NCBI RefSeq assembly: GCF_030065535.1
Contig: NZ_JASJND010000006.1
Span: 62,001-126,000 of the forward strand
DNA length: 64,000 nucleotides
Reading direction: 5' to 3'
DNA from: Microbacterium dauci
GTDB taxonomy: Bacteria > Actinomycetota > Actinomycetes > Actinomycetales > Microbacteriaceae
Shown: positions 52,319 through 61,407 of the stretch, in pieces
Numbering within the stretch: position 1 is the first letter of the stretch
Layout of the letters: every line of letters starts with the position of its first letter
Notes under the pieces: generated by a model
The model's input: only the letters and a program-made list of their open reading frames with translations
Database searches by the model: none
What the model was told of the DNA's origin: nothing
Translations under genes and position numbers: made by a program

Positions 52319-53086
52319 TTAACCCCCGGTTCCTGCGGAGCCGTCGGCGAGCCCGCGGGCGTAGGCCTCGCGGGTGCCGAGCGAGAAGAGGTCGCGCTCG
52401 GCGGGGCGGACGATCGAGCGGGCGCCGGGCAGATCGAGGTCGCCCACGAGGTCGGCGCGCCCGCGCACGACGGCGACGGGCAGCCCGGTCGACTTGCGCT
52501 TGACGAGGTCGGCCGCGGCGGCGAGTTCATCGCCGACGCAGGGGAGCGTCACGGCGAGGGGTCTGCCCGCGGCATCCGTCTCGCCTCGCAGGTCTTCGAT
52601 CACCACCACGCCGCCGGCGCCGATCGCGCAGTCGGTCTGCCCCTCGCGCCAGGCGCGACCGAGGGTGTCCGAGACGATGACGCCGACGTGTGCACCCGTG
52701 CGGGCGCGGATGCCGCTCGCGAGCGCCCGAGCGGAGGCGTCGGGGTCCACGGGGAGGAGCAGGATCGTCCCCTCGGCGGTGTTGCTCGCGTCGACCCCGG
52801 CGGCGGCCGCGACGATGCCGAGGCGACTCTCGACGATCCGCACCGTGCCCGCCTCGTTCTCGGCGACGATGCGGACGCTCTCGTCGGCGATCGCCGCGTC
52901 GCGCTCGCATGCCGGCCGGGTGCGCCCCTCGGCCTTCGACACGATCTTGCTCGTGACGACGAGGATGTCGCCGTCTTCGAGGGCACCACGCGCGGCGGCG
53001 ACGATCGTGCCGACGAGGTCGTCACCGGCCTGGATCTCGCCGATCCCGCGCAGTGGCCAGACGGTGAGCGCATCGGGGTCGGACAT
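52319..53086 (-). CDS. cofE: coenzyme F420-0:L-glutamate ligase
   Basis: A 255-residue enzyme that adds glutamate residues to F420-0. PLRGIGEIQAGDDL, the SKIVSKAEGR motif, and SDTLGRAWREGQTDCAIG are typical. Unlike mycobacterial FbiB it has no C-terminal nitroreductase-like domain, so it is the stand-alone CofE form. A TATCCT -10 lies 6 nt before the ATG. It is divergent from cofD. Confidence 0.93.
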   Translation of the reverse strand: MSDPDALTVWPLRGIGEIQAGDDLVGTIVAAARGALEDGDILVVTSKIVSKAEGRTRPACERDAAIADESVRIVAENEAGTVRIVESRLGIVAAAAGVDASNTAEGTILLLPVDPDASARALASGIRARTGAHVGVIVSDTLGRAWREGQTDCAIGAGGVVVIEDLRGETDAAGRPLAVTLPCVGDELAAAADLVKRKSTGLPVAVVRGRADLVGDLDLPGARSIVRPAERDLFSLGTREAYARGLADGSAGTGG

Positions 53087-53092
53087 GGCGTC

Positions 53093-53112
53093 AGGATACG
53101 TCGCCCTACGCT
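53093..53112. promoter_or_regulatory. divergent promoters of cofE and cofD
   Basis: Two leaderless-type -10 boxes lie back to back: TATCCT on the minus strand (53093-53098) for cofE and TACGCT on the plus strand (53107-53112) for cofD. Each is 6 nt from its ATG, so each -35 region falls in the other gene. Confidence 0.5.
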
Positions 53113-53118
53113 GAGGGC

Positions 53119-54084
53119 ATGACCGCCGCTTCCCCCCATGTCGTCCTCCTCGCCGGCGGTGTCGGCGGTTCCACCTTCGCGGTGGGACTCCGCGACGAGC
53201 TCGCCGCACGCGGCGGCCGCCTCACCGTGATCTGCAACACGGGCGACGATCTGTGGCTCAGCGGACTTCGGCTGCAGCCCGATGTCGACTCGATGCTCTA
53301 CGCGCTCGCCGGCGTCAAAGACGATGCGAAGGGGTGGGGCCGAGCCGGCGACTCGCAGCGGGTCTCGGGCGAGCTGCGCGAGTGGGGCGTCGGCTGGGAG
53401 TGGTTCGAGCTGGCCGACCTCGACCTCGGTGCGCACATCTCCCGCACGTCGTGGCTGCGCGAGGGTGCGAGCGTGTCCGACGCGGTCGCCCGGTTGCAGG
53501 CGCGCTGGCCGCTCGGTGCGACGCTGCTGCCGATGACCGACACCGAGGTCGATACGCAGATCGTGCTCCCGGACGGCGGGCTGATGCACTTCCAGGAGTG
53601 GTGGACGAGGCATCGTGCGCGCATCGAGCCGGTGCGGTTCGAGAACTCGGGCATCGACACAGCGCTCCCCGCCCCGGGCGTGGTCGACGCGATCGCGCAG
53701 GCCGACGCCGTGTTGATCGCTCCGTCCAACCCGATCGTGTCGATCGGGCCCATTCTGACCGTCCCCGGCATCCGCGAGGCGGTCCGCGTGGCACGCGGCC
53801 CGGTGGTGGGAGTCTCGCCGATCATCGGCGGCGCGCCCGTCCGCGGCATGGCCGACGTCTGCCTCCGAGTCGCCGGCGTCCCGTGCACCGCCGACGGGGT
53901 CGGCCGGCACTACGGCGCGCGCACCGACGGTGGCCTGCTCGATGCGTGGCTCATCGCCGAAGAGGATGCCGCGGTGGCGGCATCCGTCCCCGATGTCGAC
54001 GTGCGGGTCGAACCCCTCTGGATGCGCGGGCCGGACCTGACCCGCGCGCTCGCCGTCGCGACGCTCCGCGCGGCCGGCCTCTGA
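53119..54084 (+). CDS. cofD: 2-phospho-L-lactate (or enolpyruvyl) transferase
   Basis: A 321-residue F420 biosynthesis enzyme that joins the phospho-three-carbon unit to the deazaflavin Fo, giving (dehydro-)F420-0. LLAGGVGGSTFAVGL, CNTGDDLWLSGLRLQPDVDS and APSNPIVSIGPIL are signature segments. It matches FbiA-type actinobacterial proteins. The gene ends 4 bp from the convergent MocR gene. Confidence 0.95.
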   Translation: MTAASPHVVLLAGGVGGSTFAVGLRDELAARGGRLTVICNTGDDLWLSGLRLQPDVDSMLYALAGVKDDAKGWGRAGDSQRVSGELREWGVGWEWFELADLDLGAHISRTSWLREGASVSDAVARLQARWPLGATLLPMTDTEVDTQIVLPDGGLMHFQEWWTRHRARIEPVRFENSGIDTALPAPGVVDAIAQADAVLIAPSNPIVSIGPILTVPGIREAVRVARGPVVGVSPIIGGAPVRGMADVCLRVAGVPCTADGVGRHYGARTDGGLLDAWLIAEEDAAVAASVPDVDVRVEPLWMRGPDLTRALAVATLRAAGL

Positions 54085-54088
54085 CGCG

Positions 54089-55435
54089 TCAGCCCATCGC
54101 GGGCACGGCTGCCGCTTCGGCCAGTGCCTCGGCGACGAGCCGCGCGTTCTCGACGACCATGCCGCCGGTGACCCGGACGTGGGGCGTCGTGGTCGTGTCG
54201 CCGGGTGCCAGGTAGGGGCTGCCGGCCGAGACAGCGATGCCGGATGCCGCGAGCCGCACCCGCGCGGCGCGTTCGTCGAGCACCGGCAGCCAGAGGTTGA
54301 TGCCGTCGGGGTCGCCGACGTCGACGCCGTTCCGGCGGAGCGCGACCGCGAGTCGGTCGAGCCGGTCGCGGTAGATGAGGCGGGCGGTGCGGACACGCGC
54401 GACGGACCCCGGGTCGGTGAGGAGCCCGAGGAGCACGGTCTGCAAGACGCGCGAGGTCCATCCGGGGCCGAGCATCCGCCGCGCGACGAGCCGCTCGACG
54501 ATGCGCGCCGGCCCGCCGAGGGCGGCGATGCGCAGGTCGGGGCCGTGCGACTTCGAGAAGCTGCGCACGTGCACGACCTGGTTCGGGATCCAGCGGGCGA
54601 GCGTGACGTCTGGCGCCGAGCTGATGAGTGCGGAATGGTCGTCCTCGACGACCGTGACCTTGCGGGCGTCAGGGGTCTCCATGATGAGCCGCGCGAGCGT
54701 CCGCGCACGTTCGACGGTCATCGAGACGCCGGTCGGGTTCTGCGCCCGCGGCTGCAACACGACGGCGGCGGGCCGCCGCGCGAGCGCGTAGGCGAGCGAG
54801 TGTGGTGTCACGCCGTCGCGGTCGAGGCTGAGGGGCACCGCCTCGGCGCCGAGCGCCTCGAGCAGGTCGAAGAAGTACGGGAAGCCGGGGGATTCGACCG
54901 CGACACGGTCGCCGAAGCGCACGACCTGCTCGAGCGTGCGCGAGATGCCGTCGAGCGCGCCGTCGACCACCGTGAACGTCTCGACGCCGGGCGCCGGCCA
55001 CGTCTCGGCGATGTGGGCGTGGAGCTCGGGGAGCACCGGAAGGTCGTGGTACCGGCCGGTGTCGGCCCGCGGCGAGACCCGGGCGAACGCCGCCTCGAGC
55101 GGGGGCAGCATCGCAGGGTCGGGCGTGCCGTGCGAGAGGTCGAGCCGCACCTCGTGCGCGGCGCCGGCGAGTCCCTGCACGCGCGGGCTCAGCCACTCGC
55201 GGGGTTCCGCGCGCACGAAGCTGCCCGCCCGTCCGCGCGAGACGATCGCGCCGGCATCCGACAGTGCCCGCCACGCCGCCGCGATCGTGCCCGCCGAGAC
55301 GCCGAGCGCCGTCGACAGCTCGCGCACGGTGGGGAGGCGCTCGCCGGCATCGAGGTCGCCGTCGGCGATCATGCGTGCGATCTCGCCGGCGATGCCGCGC
55401 GGTGTCCGGCTGGTCAGCGCGTCGGGTCGGAGCAT
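54089..55435 (-). CDS. MocR-type regulator (GntR HTH plus aminotransferase domain)
   Basis: A 448-residue regulator. The N-terminal GntR winged helix (about residues 10-75: LPTVRELSTALGVSAGTIAAAWRAL) is fused to a fold-type I aminotransferase domain with the PLP lysine in SFSKSHGPDLR. Such proteins bind PLP or an aldimine and control amino-acid or vitamin B6 genes. It is divergent, 110 bp, from the amidohydrolase operon at 55546 and is its obvious candidate regulator; a beta-amino acid would be a plausible effector. Confidence 0.92.
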   Translation of the reverse strand: MLRPDALTSRTPRGIAGEIARMIADGDLDAGERLPTVRELSTALGVSAGTIAAAWRALSDAGAIVSRGRAGSFVRAEPREWLSPRVQGLAGAAHEVRLDLSHGTPDPAMLPPLEAAFARVSPRADTGRYHDLPVLPELHAHIAETWPAPGVETFTVVDGALDGISRTLEQVVRFGDRVAVESPGFPYFFDLLEALGAEAVPLSLDRDGVTPHSLAYALARRPAAVVLQPRAQNPTGVSMTVERARTLARLIMETPDARKVTVVEDDHSALISSAPDVTLARWIPNQVVHVRSFSKSHGPDLRIAALGGPARIVERLVARRMLGPGWTSRVLQTVLLGLLTDPGSVARVRTARLIYRDRLDRLAVALRRNGVDVGDPDGINLWLPVLDERAARVRLAASGIAVSAGSPYLAPGDTTTTPHVRVTGGMVVENARLVAEALAEAAAVPAMG

Positions 55436-55545
55436 CCGATCTCTCCTCGAGCAGGTGTCCGGAGGATTAACGGCCTCGACACAATCGGAAACTGCGAAGA
55501 AATGTTCAAGCTCGACAGTAACAGAAACGACGAAGGGGGCAGCAG

Positions 55546-56394
55546 ATGGCGACGGTGCGGGCAGCGATCACGCAGACGACGTGGACCGGCGACAAGGAGT
55601 CGATGCTCGACAAGCACGAGCAGTTCGCGCGGGAGGCAGCCGCGCAGGGCGCCCAGGTCATCTGCTTCCAGGAGCTGTTCTACGGTCCCTACTTCGGCAT
55701 CACGCAGGAGAAGAAGTACTACCGCTACGCCGAGCCCGTCGACGGTCCGATCGTGCAGCGCTTCGCGGCCCTCGCGAAGGAGCTCAACATGGTCATGATC
55801 CTCCCGATCTACGAGGAGGAGCAGACCGGCGTCTACTACAACACCGCAGTCGTCGTGGATGCCGACGGCACGATCCTCGGCTCGTACCGCAAGCACCACA
55901 TCCCGCACGTCGAGAAGTTCTGGGAGAAGTTCTACTTCCGTCCGGGCAACATCGGCTACCCCGTGTTCGACACGGCCGTCGGCAAGGTCGGCGTCATCAT
56001 CTGCTACGACCGGCATTTCCCCGAGGCGTGGCGCGAGCTCGGACTGAACGGCGCGCACCTCGCCTTCAACCCGAACGCCACCAAGCCCGGCCTGTCGAAC
56101 CGGCTGTGGGAGGTCGAGCAGCCCGCAGCCGCGGTCGCCAACGGCTACTTCGTGCTCGCGCCGAACCGCGTCGGCCGTGAGGACAACGAGTACGGCGACG
56201 AGGCGGTCACCTTCTACGGCACCAGCCAGATCGTGGACCCCCGAGGCAACTACGTCGGCGAGCTCGGCTCGGGCACCGACGAGGAGATCCTCATCCGCGA
56301 CCTCGACATGGACCTCGTCCGCGAGATGCGCGACGACTGGCAGTTCTACCGCGACCGCCGGCCCGACTCGTACGGCGAGATCGTCGCCCCCTGA
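55546..56394 (+). CDS. nitrilase-superfamily amidase (beta-ureidopropionase-like)
   Basis: A 282-residue carbon-nitrogen hydrolase with the Glu-Lys-Cys triad E43 (FQELFYGPYF), K116 (YRKHHIP) and C153 (CYDRHFPE). Close relatives split N-carbamoyl-beta-alanine or other N-carbamoyl amino acids to amino acid, CO2 and ammonia, which is the step following dihydropyrimidinase. The hydantoinase gene follows by 40 bp. It is the first gene of the operon. N-carbamoylputrescine hydrolysis is an alternative that cannot be excluded. Confidence 0.9.
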   Translation: MATVRAAITQTTWTGDKESMLDKHEQFAREAAAQGAQVICFQELFYGPYFGITQEKKYYRYAEPVDGPIVQRFAALAKELNMVMILPIYEEEQTGVYYNTAVVVDADGTILGSYRKHHIPHVEKFWEKFYFRPGNIGYPVFDTAVGKVGVIICYDRHFPEAWRELGLNGAHLAFNPNATKPGLSNRLWEVEQPAAAVANGYFVLAPNRVGREDNEYGDEAVTFYGTSQIVDPRGNYVGELGSGTDEEILIRDLDMDLVREMRDDWQFYRDRRPDSYGEIVAP

Positions 56395-56434
56395 GTCGCA
56401 CCCGCACCGACCCGACGTCCGAAGGAGCGAACGC

Positions 56435-57871
56435 ATGGCCACCACCCTCATCACCGGCGGCACCGTCGTCTCGGCCACCGGCCGAGTCGCCGCCGACGTC
56501 CTCGTCGACGGCGAGACCGTCGTCGCGGTGCTCGCGCCGGGATCGATCGTGCTCGGGCACGACCTCGCGGCATCCGTCGGCACCGTCATCGACGCGACCG
56601 GCAAGTACGTCATCCCGGGCGGCATCGACGCGCACACGCACATGCAGCTGCCGTTCGGCGGCACGTCGGCGTCCGACACGTTCGAGACCGGCACCCGCGC
56701 AGCGGCATGGGGCGGCACGACGACGATCGTCGACTTCGCGGTGCAGCGCCAAGGCGAGCGGGTCGAGGACGGACTCGCGCACTGGCACGAGCTCGCGGCG
56801 GGGGAGTGCGCCGTCGATTATGGCTTCCACCAGATCATCGGCGGCGTCGACGAGCACTCGCTCGCGGCGCTCCCGACCCTCATCGACGAGGGCATCACGA
56901 GCTTCAAGATGTTCATGGCCTACCCGGGGGTCTTCTACGCGGACGACGCGCAGATCCTGAAGGCGATGCAGGTCTCGGCCGACACTGGCCTGCTCACGAT
57001 GATGCACGCCGAGAACGGCCCCGTCATCGACGTGCTCGCCGAGCAGCTCGTGAAGGCCGGCAACACCGACCCGTACTTCCACGGCAAGGCCCGCGTCTGG
57101 CAGGCCGAGGAAGAGGCGACCCACCGTGCGATCATGCTGTCGCACATCACGGGGGCGCCGCTGTACGTCGTGCACGTCAGCGCGAAGCAGGCCGTCGAGC
57201 AGCTCGCCGTCGCACGCGACCGCGGGCAGAACGTCTTCGGCGAGACGTGCCCGCAGTACCTCTACCTCTCGCTCGAGGAGCACCTCGGGGCGAGGAGCGA
57301 GGAGTGGGGATCGTTCGAGGGCGCGAAGTACGTGTGCTCGACCCCGCTGCGCTCCCGCGCCGAGGGCCACCAGGACCACATGTGGCAGGCCCTGCGCACG
57401 AACGACCTGCAGATGGTCTCCACCGACCACTGCCCGTTCTGCATGAAAGACCAGAAGGAGCTCGGCCGCGGCGACTTCCGCGCGATCCCGAACGGCATCG
57501 GCTCGGTCGAGCACCGCATGGACCTCATGTACCAGGGCGTCGTCACCGGCGAGATCACCCTGGAGCGCTGGGTCGAGCTCACCAGCACGACCCCCGCGCG
57601 CATGTTCGGCATGTACGGCAAGAAGGGCGTCATCGCCCCCGGAGCCGACGCCGACATCGTCATCTACGACCCGAACGGCCACACCTCGATCGGGTACGAC
57701 AAGACCCACCACATGAACATGGACCACTCCGCGTGGGAGGGCTACGAGATCGACGGGCACGTCGACACGGTCATCTCGCGCGGCAAGGTCATCGTCGACG
57801 ACGGTGCCTACCTCGGCCGCAAGGGCGATGGTCGGTTCGTCAAGCGCGGCCTGTCGCAGTACCTGATCTGA
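56435..57871 (+). CDS. hydA: dihydropyrimidinase / D-hydantoinase
   Basis: A 478-residue cyclic amidase with a binuclear metal site: H67 and H69 (IDAHTHMQ), carbamylated Lys K158 (SFKMFMAYPG), H191 (HAEN), H247 (HVSA) and D331 (STDHCPF). It opens the ring of dihydrouracil/dihydrothymine or 5-substituted hydantoins to the N-carbamoyl amino acid. ATG 56435 has a GAAGGAG ribosome site. Adjacent enzyme order supports the pathway ring opening, decarbamoylation, transamination. Confidence 0.94.
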   Translation: MATTLITGGTVVSATGRVAADVLVDGETVVAVLAPGSIVLGHDLAASVGTVIDATGKYVIPGGIDAHTHMQLPFGGTSASDTFETGTRAAAWGGTTTIVDFAVQRQGERVEDGLAHWHELAAGECAVDYGFHQIIGGVDEHSLAALPTLIDEGITSFKMFMAYPGVFYADDAQILKAMQVSADTGLLTMMHAENGPVIDVLAEQLVKAGNTDPYFHGKARVWQAEEEATHRAIMLSHITGAPLYVVHVSAKQAVEQLAVARDRGQNVFGETCPQYLYLSLEEHLGARSEEWGSFEGAKYVCSTPLRSRAEGHQDHMWQALRTNDLQMVSTDHCPFCMKDQKELGRGDFRAIPNGIGSVEHRMDLMYQGVVTGEITLERWVELTSTTPARMFGMYGKKGVIAPGADADIVIYDPNGHTSIGYDKTHHMNMDHSAWEGYEIDGHVDTVISRGKVIVDDGAYLGRKGDGRFVKRGLSQYLI

Positions 57872-57881
57872 GAGGCGCCAC

Positions 57882-58898
57882 ATGGACTTCGGAGTCGTCC
57901 TGCAGACCAACCCGCCCGCCGCGCGGACAGTGCAGCTCGCCACACTCGCCGAGGCGCACGGGTTCAGCCACGTGTGGACCTTCGACTCGCACCTGCTGTG
58001 GGAAGAGCCCTACGTCGTGCACTCGGCGATCCTGAACGCCACCAAGCGGGTGACGGTCGGCCCGTTCGTCACCAATCCCGCGACGCGGGACTGGACCGTC
58101 ACGGCATCCGTCTTCGCGACCCTCAACGAGATGTACGGCAACCGCACGATCTGCGGCATCGGCCGCGGCGACTCGGCGGTGCGCGTCACGAACGGCAAGC
58201 CCGTCACGATGCGGGAGCTCCGCGAATCGATCCACGTGATCCGCGAGCTCGGCAACTCGCGCGCGGTCGAGTACAAGGGGGCGACGCTGCAGTTCCCGTG
58301 GAGCCGCGGCTCCGAGCTCGACGTCTGGGTCGCCGCGTACGGTCCGCTCGCGCTGAAGCTCACCGGCGAAGTGGGCGACGGGTTCATCCTGCAACTCGCC
58401 GATGTCGACATCGCCGCGTGGATGATCAAGGTGGTGCGGGATGCCGCTGCCGCGGCCGGCCGCGACCCCGACTCGATCGCGTTCTGCGTCGCCGCGCCGA
58501 TGTACATCGGCGACGACTGGGAGCACATGCGCGACCAGTGCCGCTGGTTCGGCGGGATGGTCGGCAACCACGTCGCCGACATCGTCTCGAAGTACGGCGC
58601 GGACGGCGAGGTGCCGCAGGCGCTCACCGACTACATCGCGGGGCGCACGGGGTACGACTACAACTCCCACGGCAAGAGCGACAACGACCACGTCGACTTC
58701 GTGCCGGACGAGATCGTCGACCGGTTCTGCCTGCTCGGCACCGCGGAAGACCACATCGCGAAGCTCGAGCAGTTGCGCGCGATCGGCGTCACCCAGTTCG
58801 CCGGGTACCTCCAGCACGACAACAAGGAGGAGACCATGCGCGTGTACGGCGAGACGGTCATCCCCGCGCTGTCCGAGCACATCACGGCCAAGTCATGA
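57882..58898 (+). CDS. F420-type LLM oxidoreductase
   Basis: A 338-residue luciferase-like monooxygenase-fold protein. VVLQTNPPAARTVQLATLAEAHGFSHVWTFDSHLLWEEPY, GPFVTNPATRDW and GIGRGDSAV are typical of F420-binding members related to methylene-tetrahydromethanopterin reductase. It lacks the features of classical flavin monooxygenases. It lies 10 nt after the hydantoinase gene and overlaps the permease by ATGA, so it belongs to this pathway. Reduction or oxidation of a ring C-C bond is a plausible task. With cofE/cofD 3-5 kb away the F420 assignment is reinforced. Confidence 0.85.
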   Translation: MDFGVVLQTNPPAARTVQLATLAEAHGFSHVWTFDSHLLWEEPYVVHSAILNATKRVTVGPFVTNPATRDWTVTASVFATLNEMYGNRTICGIGRGDSAVRVTNGKPVTMRELRESIHVIRELGNSRAVEYKGATLQFPWSRGSELDVWVAAYGPLALKLTGEVGDGFILQLADVDIAAWMIKVVRDAAAAAGRDPDSIAFCVAAPMYIGDDWEHMRDQCRWFGGMVGNHVADIVSKYGADGEVPQALTDYIAGRTGYDYNSHGKSDNDHVDFVPDEIVDRFCLLGTAEDHIAKLEQLRAIGVTQFAGYLQHDNKEETMRVYGETVIPALSEHITAKS

Positions 58899-59776
58899 CG
58901 CGGCGCTCCGCAGCGGCCTGGGGGTGGGGCGTCGCCGGCGTCCTCGCCGTCGTGGCCCTGTGGGAGGCGTACAAGTGGTTGGGCCCGGCGGACGGCGTCG
59001 TCCTCGGCGGAGAAGAGGGACTGCGCATCCTGCCGCGCACTCACGACCGTGCGATGCCGCACGTGTGGGACATGATCGTCCGGCTGTTCGAGCCCACGAG
59101 CGGCGCGGCGACGCCGCCGCTGTGGGCGTCGGTCGGCACTGCGGCGCTGCTCACCCTCGGGATCGCGGCCGTCGGCTGGGTGATCGGCGTCGCGGTGGGG
59201 ATCGGGCTCGCCCTGATCATGCAGCGGTGGCGCGTCGCCGAGTGGGGGCTGCTGCCGTGGATTGTGGTGTCGCAGACGGTGCCGCTCATCGCGTTCGCGC
59301 CCCTCGTCGCGCGGATCGGCTCGCAGATCGACCGGGGTGGATTCCCGTGGCCGGAGTGGCTGTCGGTCGCGGTGATCGCGTCGTACCTGGCGTTCTTCCC
59401 GGTGGCCATCGGCGCACTCCGCGGGCTCAGCTCGCCCGACGCGATCCATCAGGACCTGATGCGCAGCTACGCCGCCGGCTACGGACAGACGTTGCGACTG
59501 CTGCGGCTGCCAGCGGCGGTGCCGTACCTGCTGCCCGCCCTGCGGCTGGCGGCGGCGAACGCCGTCGTCGGCGTCGTCGTGGCAGAGGTCTCGATCGGCA
59601 TGCGGGGCGGACTCGGACGGATGCTGCTGCAGTTGGCGCAGTCCGCCTCGGCAGACCCGGCGCTGCCGTGGGGGCCGATCTTCGGCGCGATCGTGCTGGG
59701 GCTCGTCGCCGCCGGCTCGGTCGCGCTGCTCGGCGCGACACTGCGTCGCTACCGCCGCGGGGAGCAGGTCGCATGA
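58895..59776 (+). CDS. ABC transporter permease (NitT/TauT type)
   Basis: A 293-residue inner-membrane protein with about six helices and a periplasmic-side N-terminal loop. The EAA loop is LMRSYAAGYGQTLRLLRLPAAVPYLLPALR. It pairs with the permease at 60630 and the ATPase at 59826. ATG overlaps the previous stop (ATGA). Importers of this class take up sulfonates, thiamin precursors or pyrimidines. Confidence 0.88.
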   Translation: MTRRSAAAWGWGVAGVLAVVALWEAYKWLGPADGVVLGGEEGLRILPRTHDRAMPHVWDMIVRLFEPTSGAATPPLWASVGTAALLTLGIAAVGWVIGVAVGIGLALIMQRWRVAEWGLLPWIVVSQTVPLIAFAPLVARIGSQIDRGGFPWPEWLSVAVIASYLAFFPVAIGALRGLSSPDAIHQDLMRSYAAGYGQTLRLLRLPAAVPYLLPALRLAAANAVVGVVVAEVSIGMRGGLGRMLLQLAQSASADPALPWGPIFGAIVLGLVAAGSVALLGATLRRYRRGEQVA

Positions 59777-59825
59777 GCCGCCCCCGTCACACGATCGCCA
59801 CCTGCGGGCGGAGAGGAACCCACGC

Positions 59826-60620
59826 ATGAGCGACATCGCCGTGCGCGCCACCGGCGCGAGCCGGACGTTCGGCAGCCGCAAGAAGACCGAGGTCCACGCC
59901 CTCACCGACGTCGACCTCGAGGTCGCCGCCGGCGAGTTCGTGTCGCTCATCGGTCCCTCGGGGTGCGGCAAGTCGACGCTCATGCGTCTCATCGCCGACC
60001 TCGACCAGCCCACCGCCGGCTCGATCGAGGTGTTCGGCAAGCCCGCGAAGCAGGCTCGGCTCGACCAGGACTACGGCATCGCGTTCCAGCAGGCGGGGCT
60101 CCTGCCCTGGCGTACCGTGCTCGAGAACATCGCCCTGCCGCTCGAGCTGCACGGCGTGGCATCCGCTGCCCGAAAGGCCCGCGCGACGGAGCTCGCCGGC
60201 CTCGTGGGGCTCGCCGAGTTCGCGCACCGCTACCCCGACGAGCTGTCGGGCGGCATGCAGCAGCGCGTCGCGATCGCCCGCGCCCTCGCGACCAAGCCGA
60301 AGCTGCTTCTCATGGACGAGCCGTTCGGTGCGCTCGACGAGATGACCCGCGAGCGGATGCAGACCGAGCTCATCCGCATCACGGTCGAGACCGGCGCCGC
60401 CGTCGTGTTCGTGACGCACTCGATTCCCGAGGCCGTGTACCTCTCCGATCGGGTCGTCGTCATGTCGCCGCGACCGGGACGCATCACCGACGTGCTCGAG
60501 ATCCCGTTCGGCGACGATCGGCCCGAACTGCTGCGCGAGTCGCCGGAGTTCTTCCGCCACGTCACCGCCGTCCGGGAAGCACTCCACGGCACCCCGACCC
60601 AGCGCGCGAACGAGCGGTGA
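59826..60620 (+). CDS. ABC transporter ATP-binding protein (NitT/TauT type)
   Basis: A 264-residue ATPase: Walker A GPSGCGKST (about residues 43-51), Q-loop FQQAGLLPW, signature LSGGMQQR, Walker B KLLLMDEP, and FVTHSIPEA with the H-loop. The Q-loop LLPW and the closing VMSPRPGRI are typical of the SsuB/TauB/ThiZ group. GGAGAGGAA lies before the ATG. An 18-codon frame bridges it to the upstream permease gene. Confidence 0.92.
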   Translation: MSDIAVRATGASRTFGSRKKTEVHALTDVDLEVAAGEFVSLIGPSGCGKSTLMRLIADLDQPTAGSIEVFGKPAKQARLDQDYGIAFQQAGLLPWRTVLENIALPLELHGVASAARKARATELAGLVGLAEFAHRYPDELSGGMQQRVAIARALATKPKLLLMDEPFGALDEMTRERMQTELIRITVETGAAVVFVTHSIPEAVYLSDRVVVMSPRPGRITDVLEIPFGDDRPELLRESPEFFRHVTAVREALHGTPTQRANER

Positions 60621-60629
60621 CCGCCCACC

Positions 60630-61397
60630 ATGTCGCCAGTCGCTGAACGCATCACCCGAATCGCCGCGCCGGTGGGGACCGGCGTGCTGCTCGTCGTGCT
60701 GTGGCAGGTGCTGTCGGGGGTGAAGATCGGGCGGCTCGCCCTCATCCCGGCGCCCGTCGACGTGTTCGAGACTGCGGTGCGCCACTTCGGGATCGTGCTC
60801 GACGACGCGCTCGTCACGGGAGGGAACACGCTCGTCGGCCTCGTCCTCGGCACGGTGCTCGGCATCGTCCTCGCCGGGCTCGCCGCGTGGCTCCGCCCAG
60901 TCGACGGCATGCTCGCGCCGCTCGTCGCCGCGATCGCCGTCGTCCCCATCGTCGCGCTCACCCCGCTGCTGAACACGATGTTCGGCGCCTCCAGCCAGAC
61001 CGGCCGACAGCTCGTCGCCGCGATCGCCGCCTTCATCCCGGTGTTTGTCAACGTGCTCCGCGGGCTCCGCCAGGCGCGGCCCGTGCAGCGCGACCTGTTC
61101 CTCGCGTACGCGGCATCCGGTGGCCAGGAGTTCCGAAAGCTCACCCTGCCCACGGCGGTGCCGTACCTGCTCACCGGCGTCCGCATCGCGAGCTCGGTCG
61201 CCGTCATCTCGGCCCTCGTCGCCGAGTACTTCGGCGGCCCCACCGACGGACTCGGTACCGCGATCGCCAGCTACGCGAAGACCGGCAACGCCGCCGTCGC
61301 GTGGACCTACGTCGCCGCCTCGATCGCGGTCGGCCTCATCTTCTTCCTCGTCACGGTGCTGCTCGAGCGGCTCGCGACCAGGCGGAAGCCGACCTGA
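60630..61397 (+). CDS. ABC transporter permease (NitT/TauT type), second subunit
   Basis: A 255-residue permease with about six helices and an EAA loop AYAASGGQEFRKLTLPTAVPYLLTG. The start is taken at ATG 60630, 9 nt after the ATPase stop, though without a clear ribosome site. With the other permease it should form a heterodimeric channel. Confidence 0.9.
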   Translation: MSPVAERITRIAAPVGTGVLLVVLWQVLSGVKIGRLALIPAPVDVFETAVRHFGIVLDDALVTGGNTLVGLVLGTVLGIVLAGLAAWLRPVDGMLAPLVAAIAVVPIVALTPLLNTMFGASSQTGRQLVAAIAAFIPVFVNVLRGLRQARPVQRDLFLAYAASGGQEFRKLTLPTAVPYLLTGVRIASSVAVISALVAEYFGGPTDGLGTAIASYAKTGNAAVAWTYVAASIAVGLIFFLVTVLLERLATRRKPT

Positions 61398-61407
61398 CGG
61401 TCGGCTC

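Noticed and set aside
55436..55545. Possible TPP or other riboswitch before the operon with a THI5-like binding protein
   Set aside because: No conserved riboswitch core or terminator hairpin is visible in the 110 bp.
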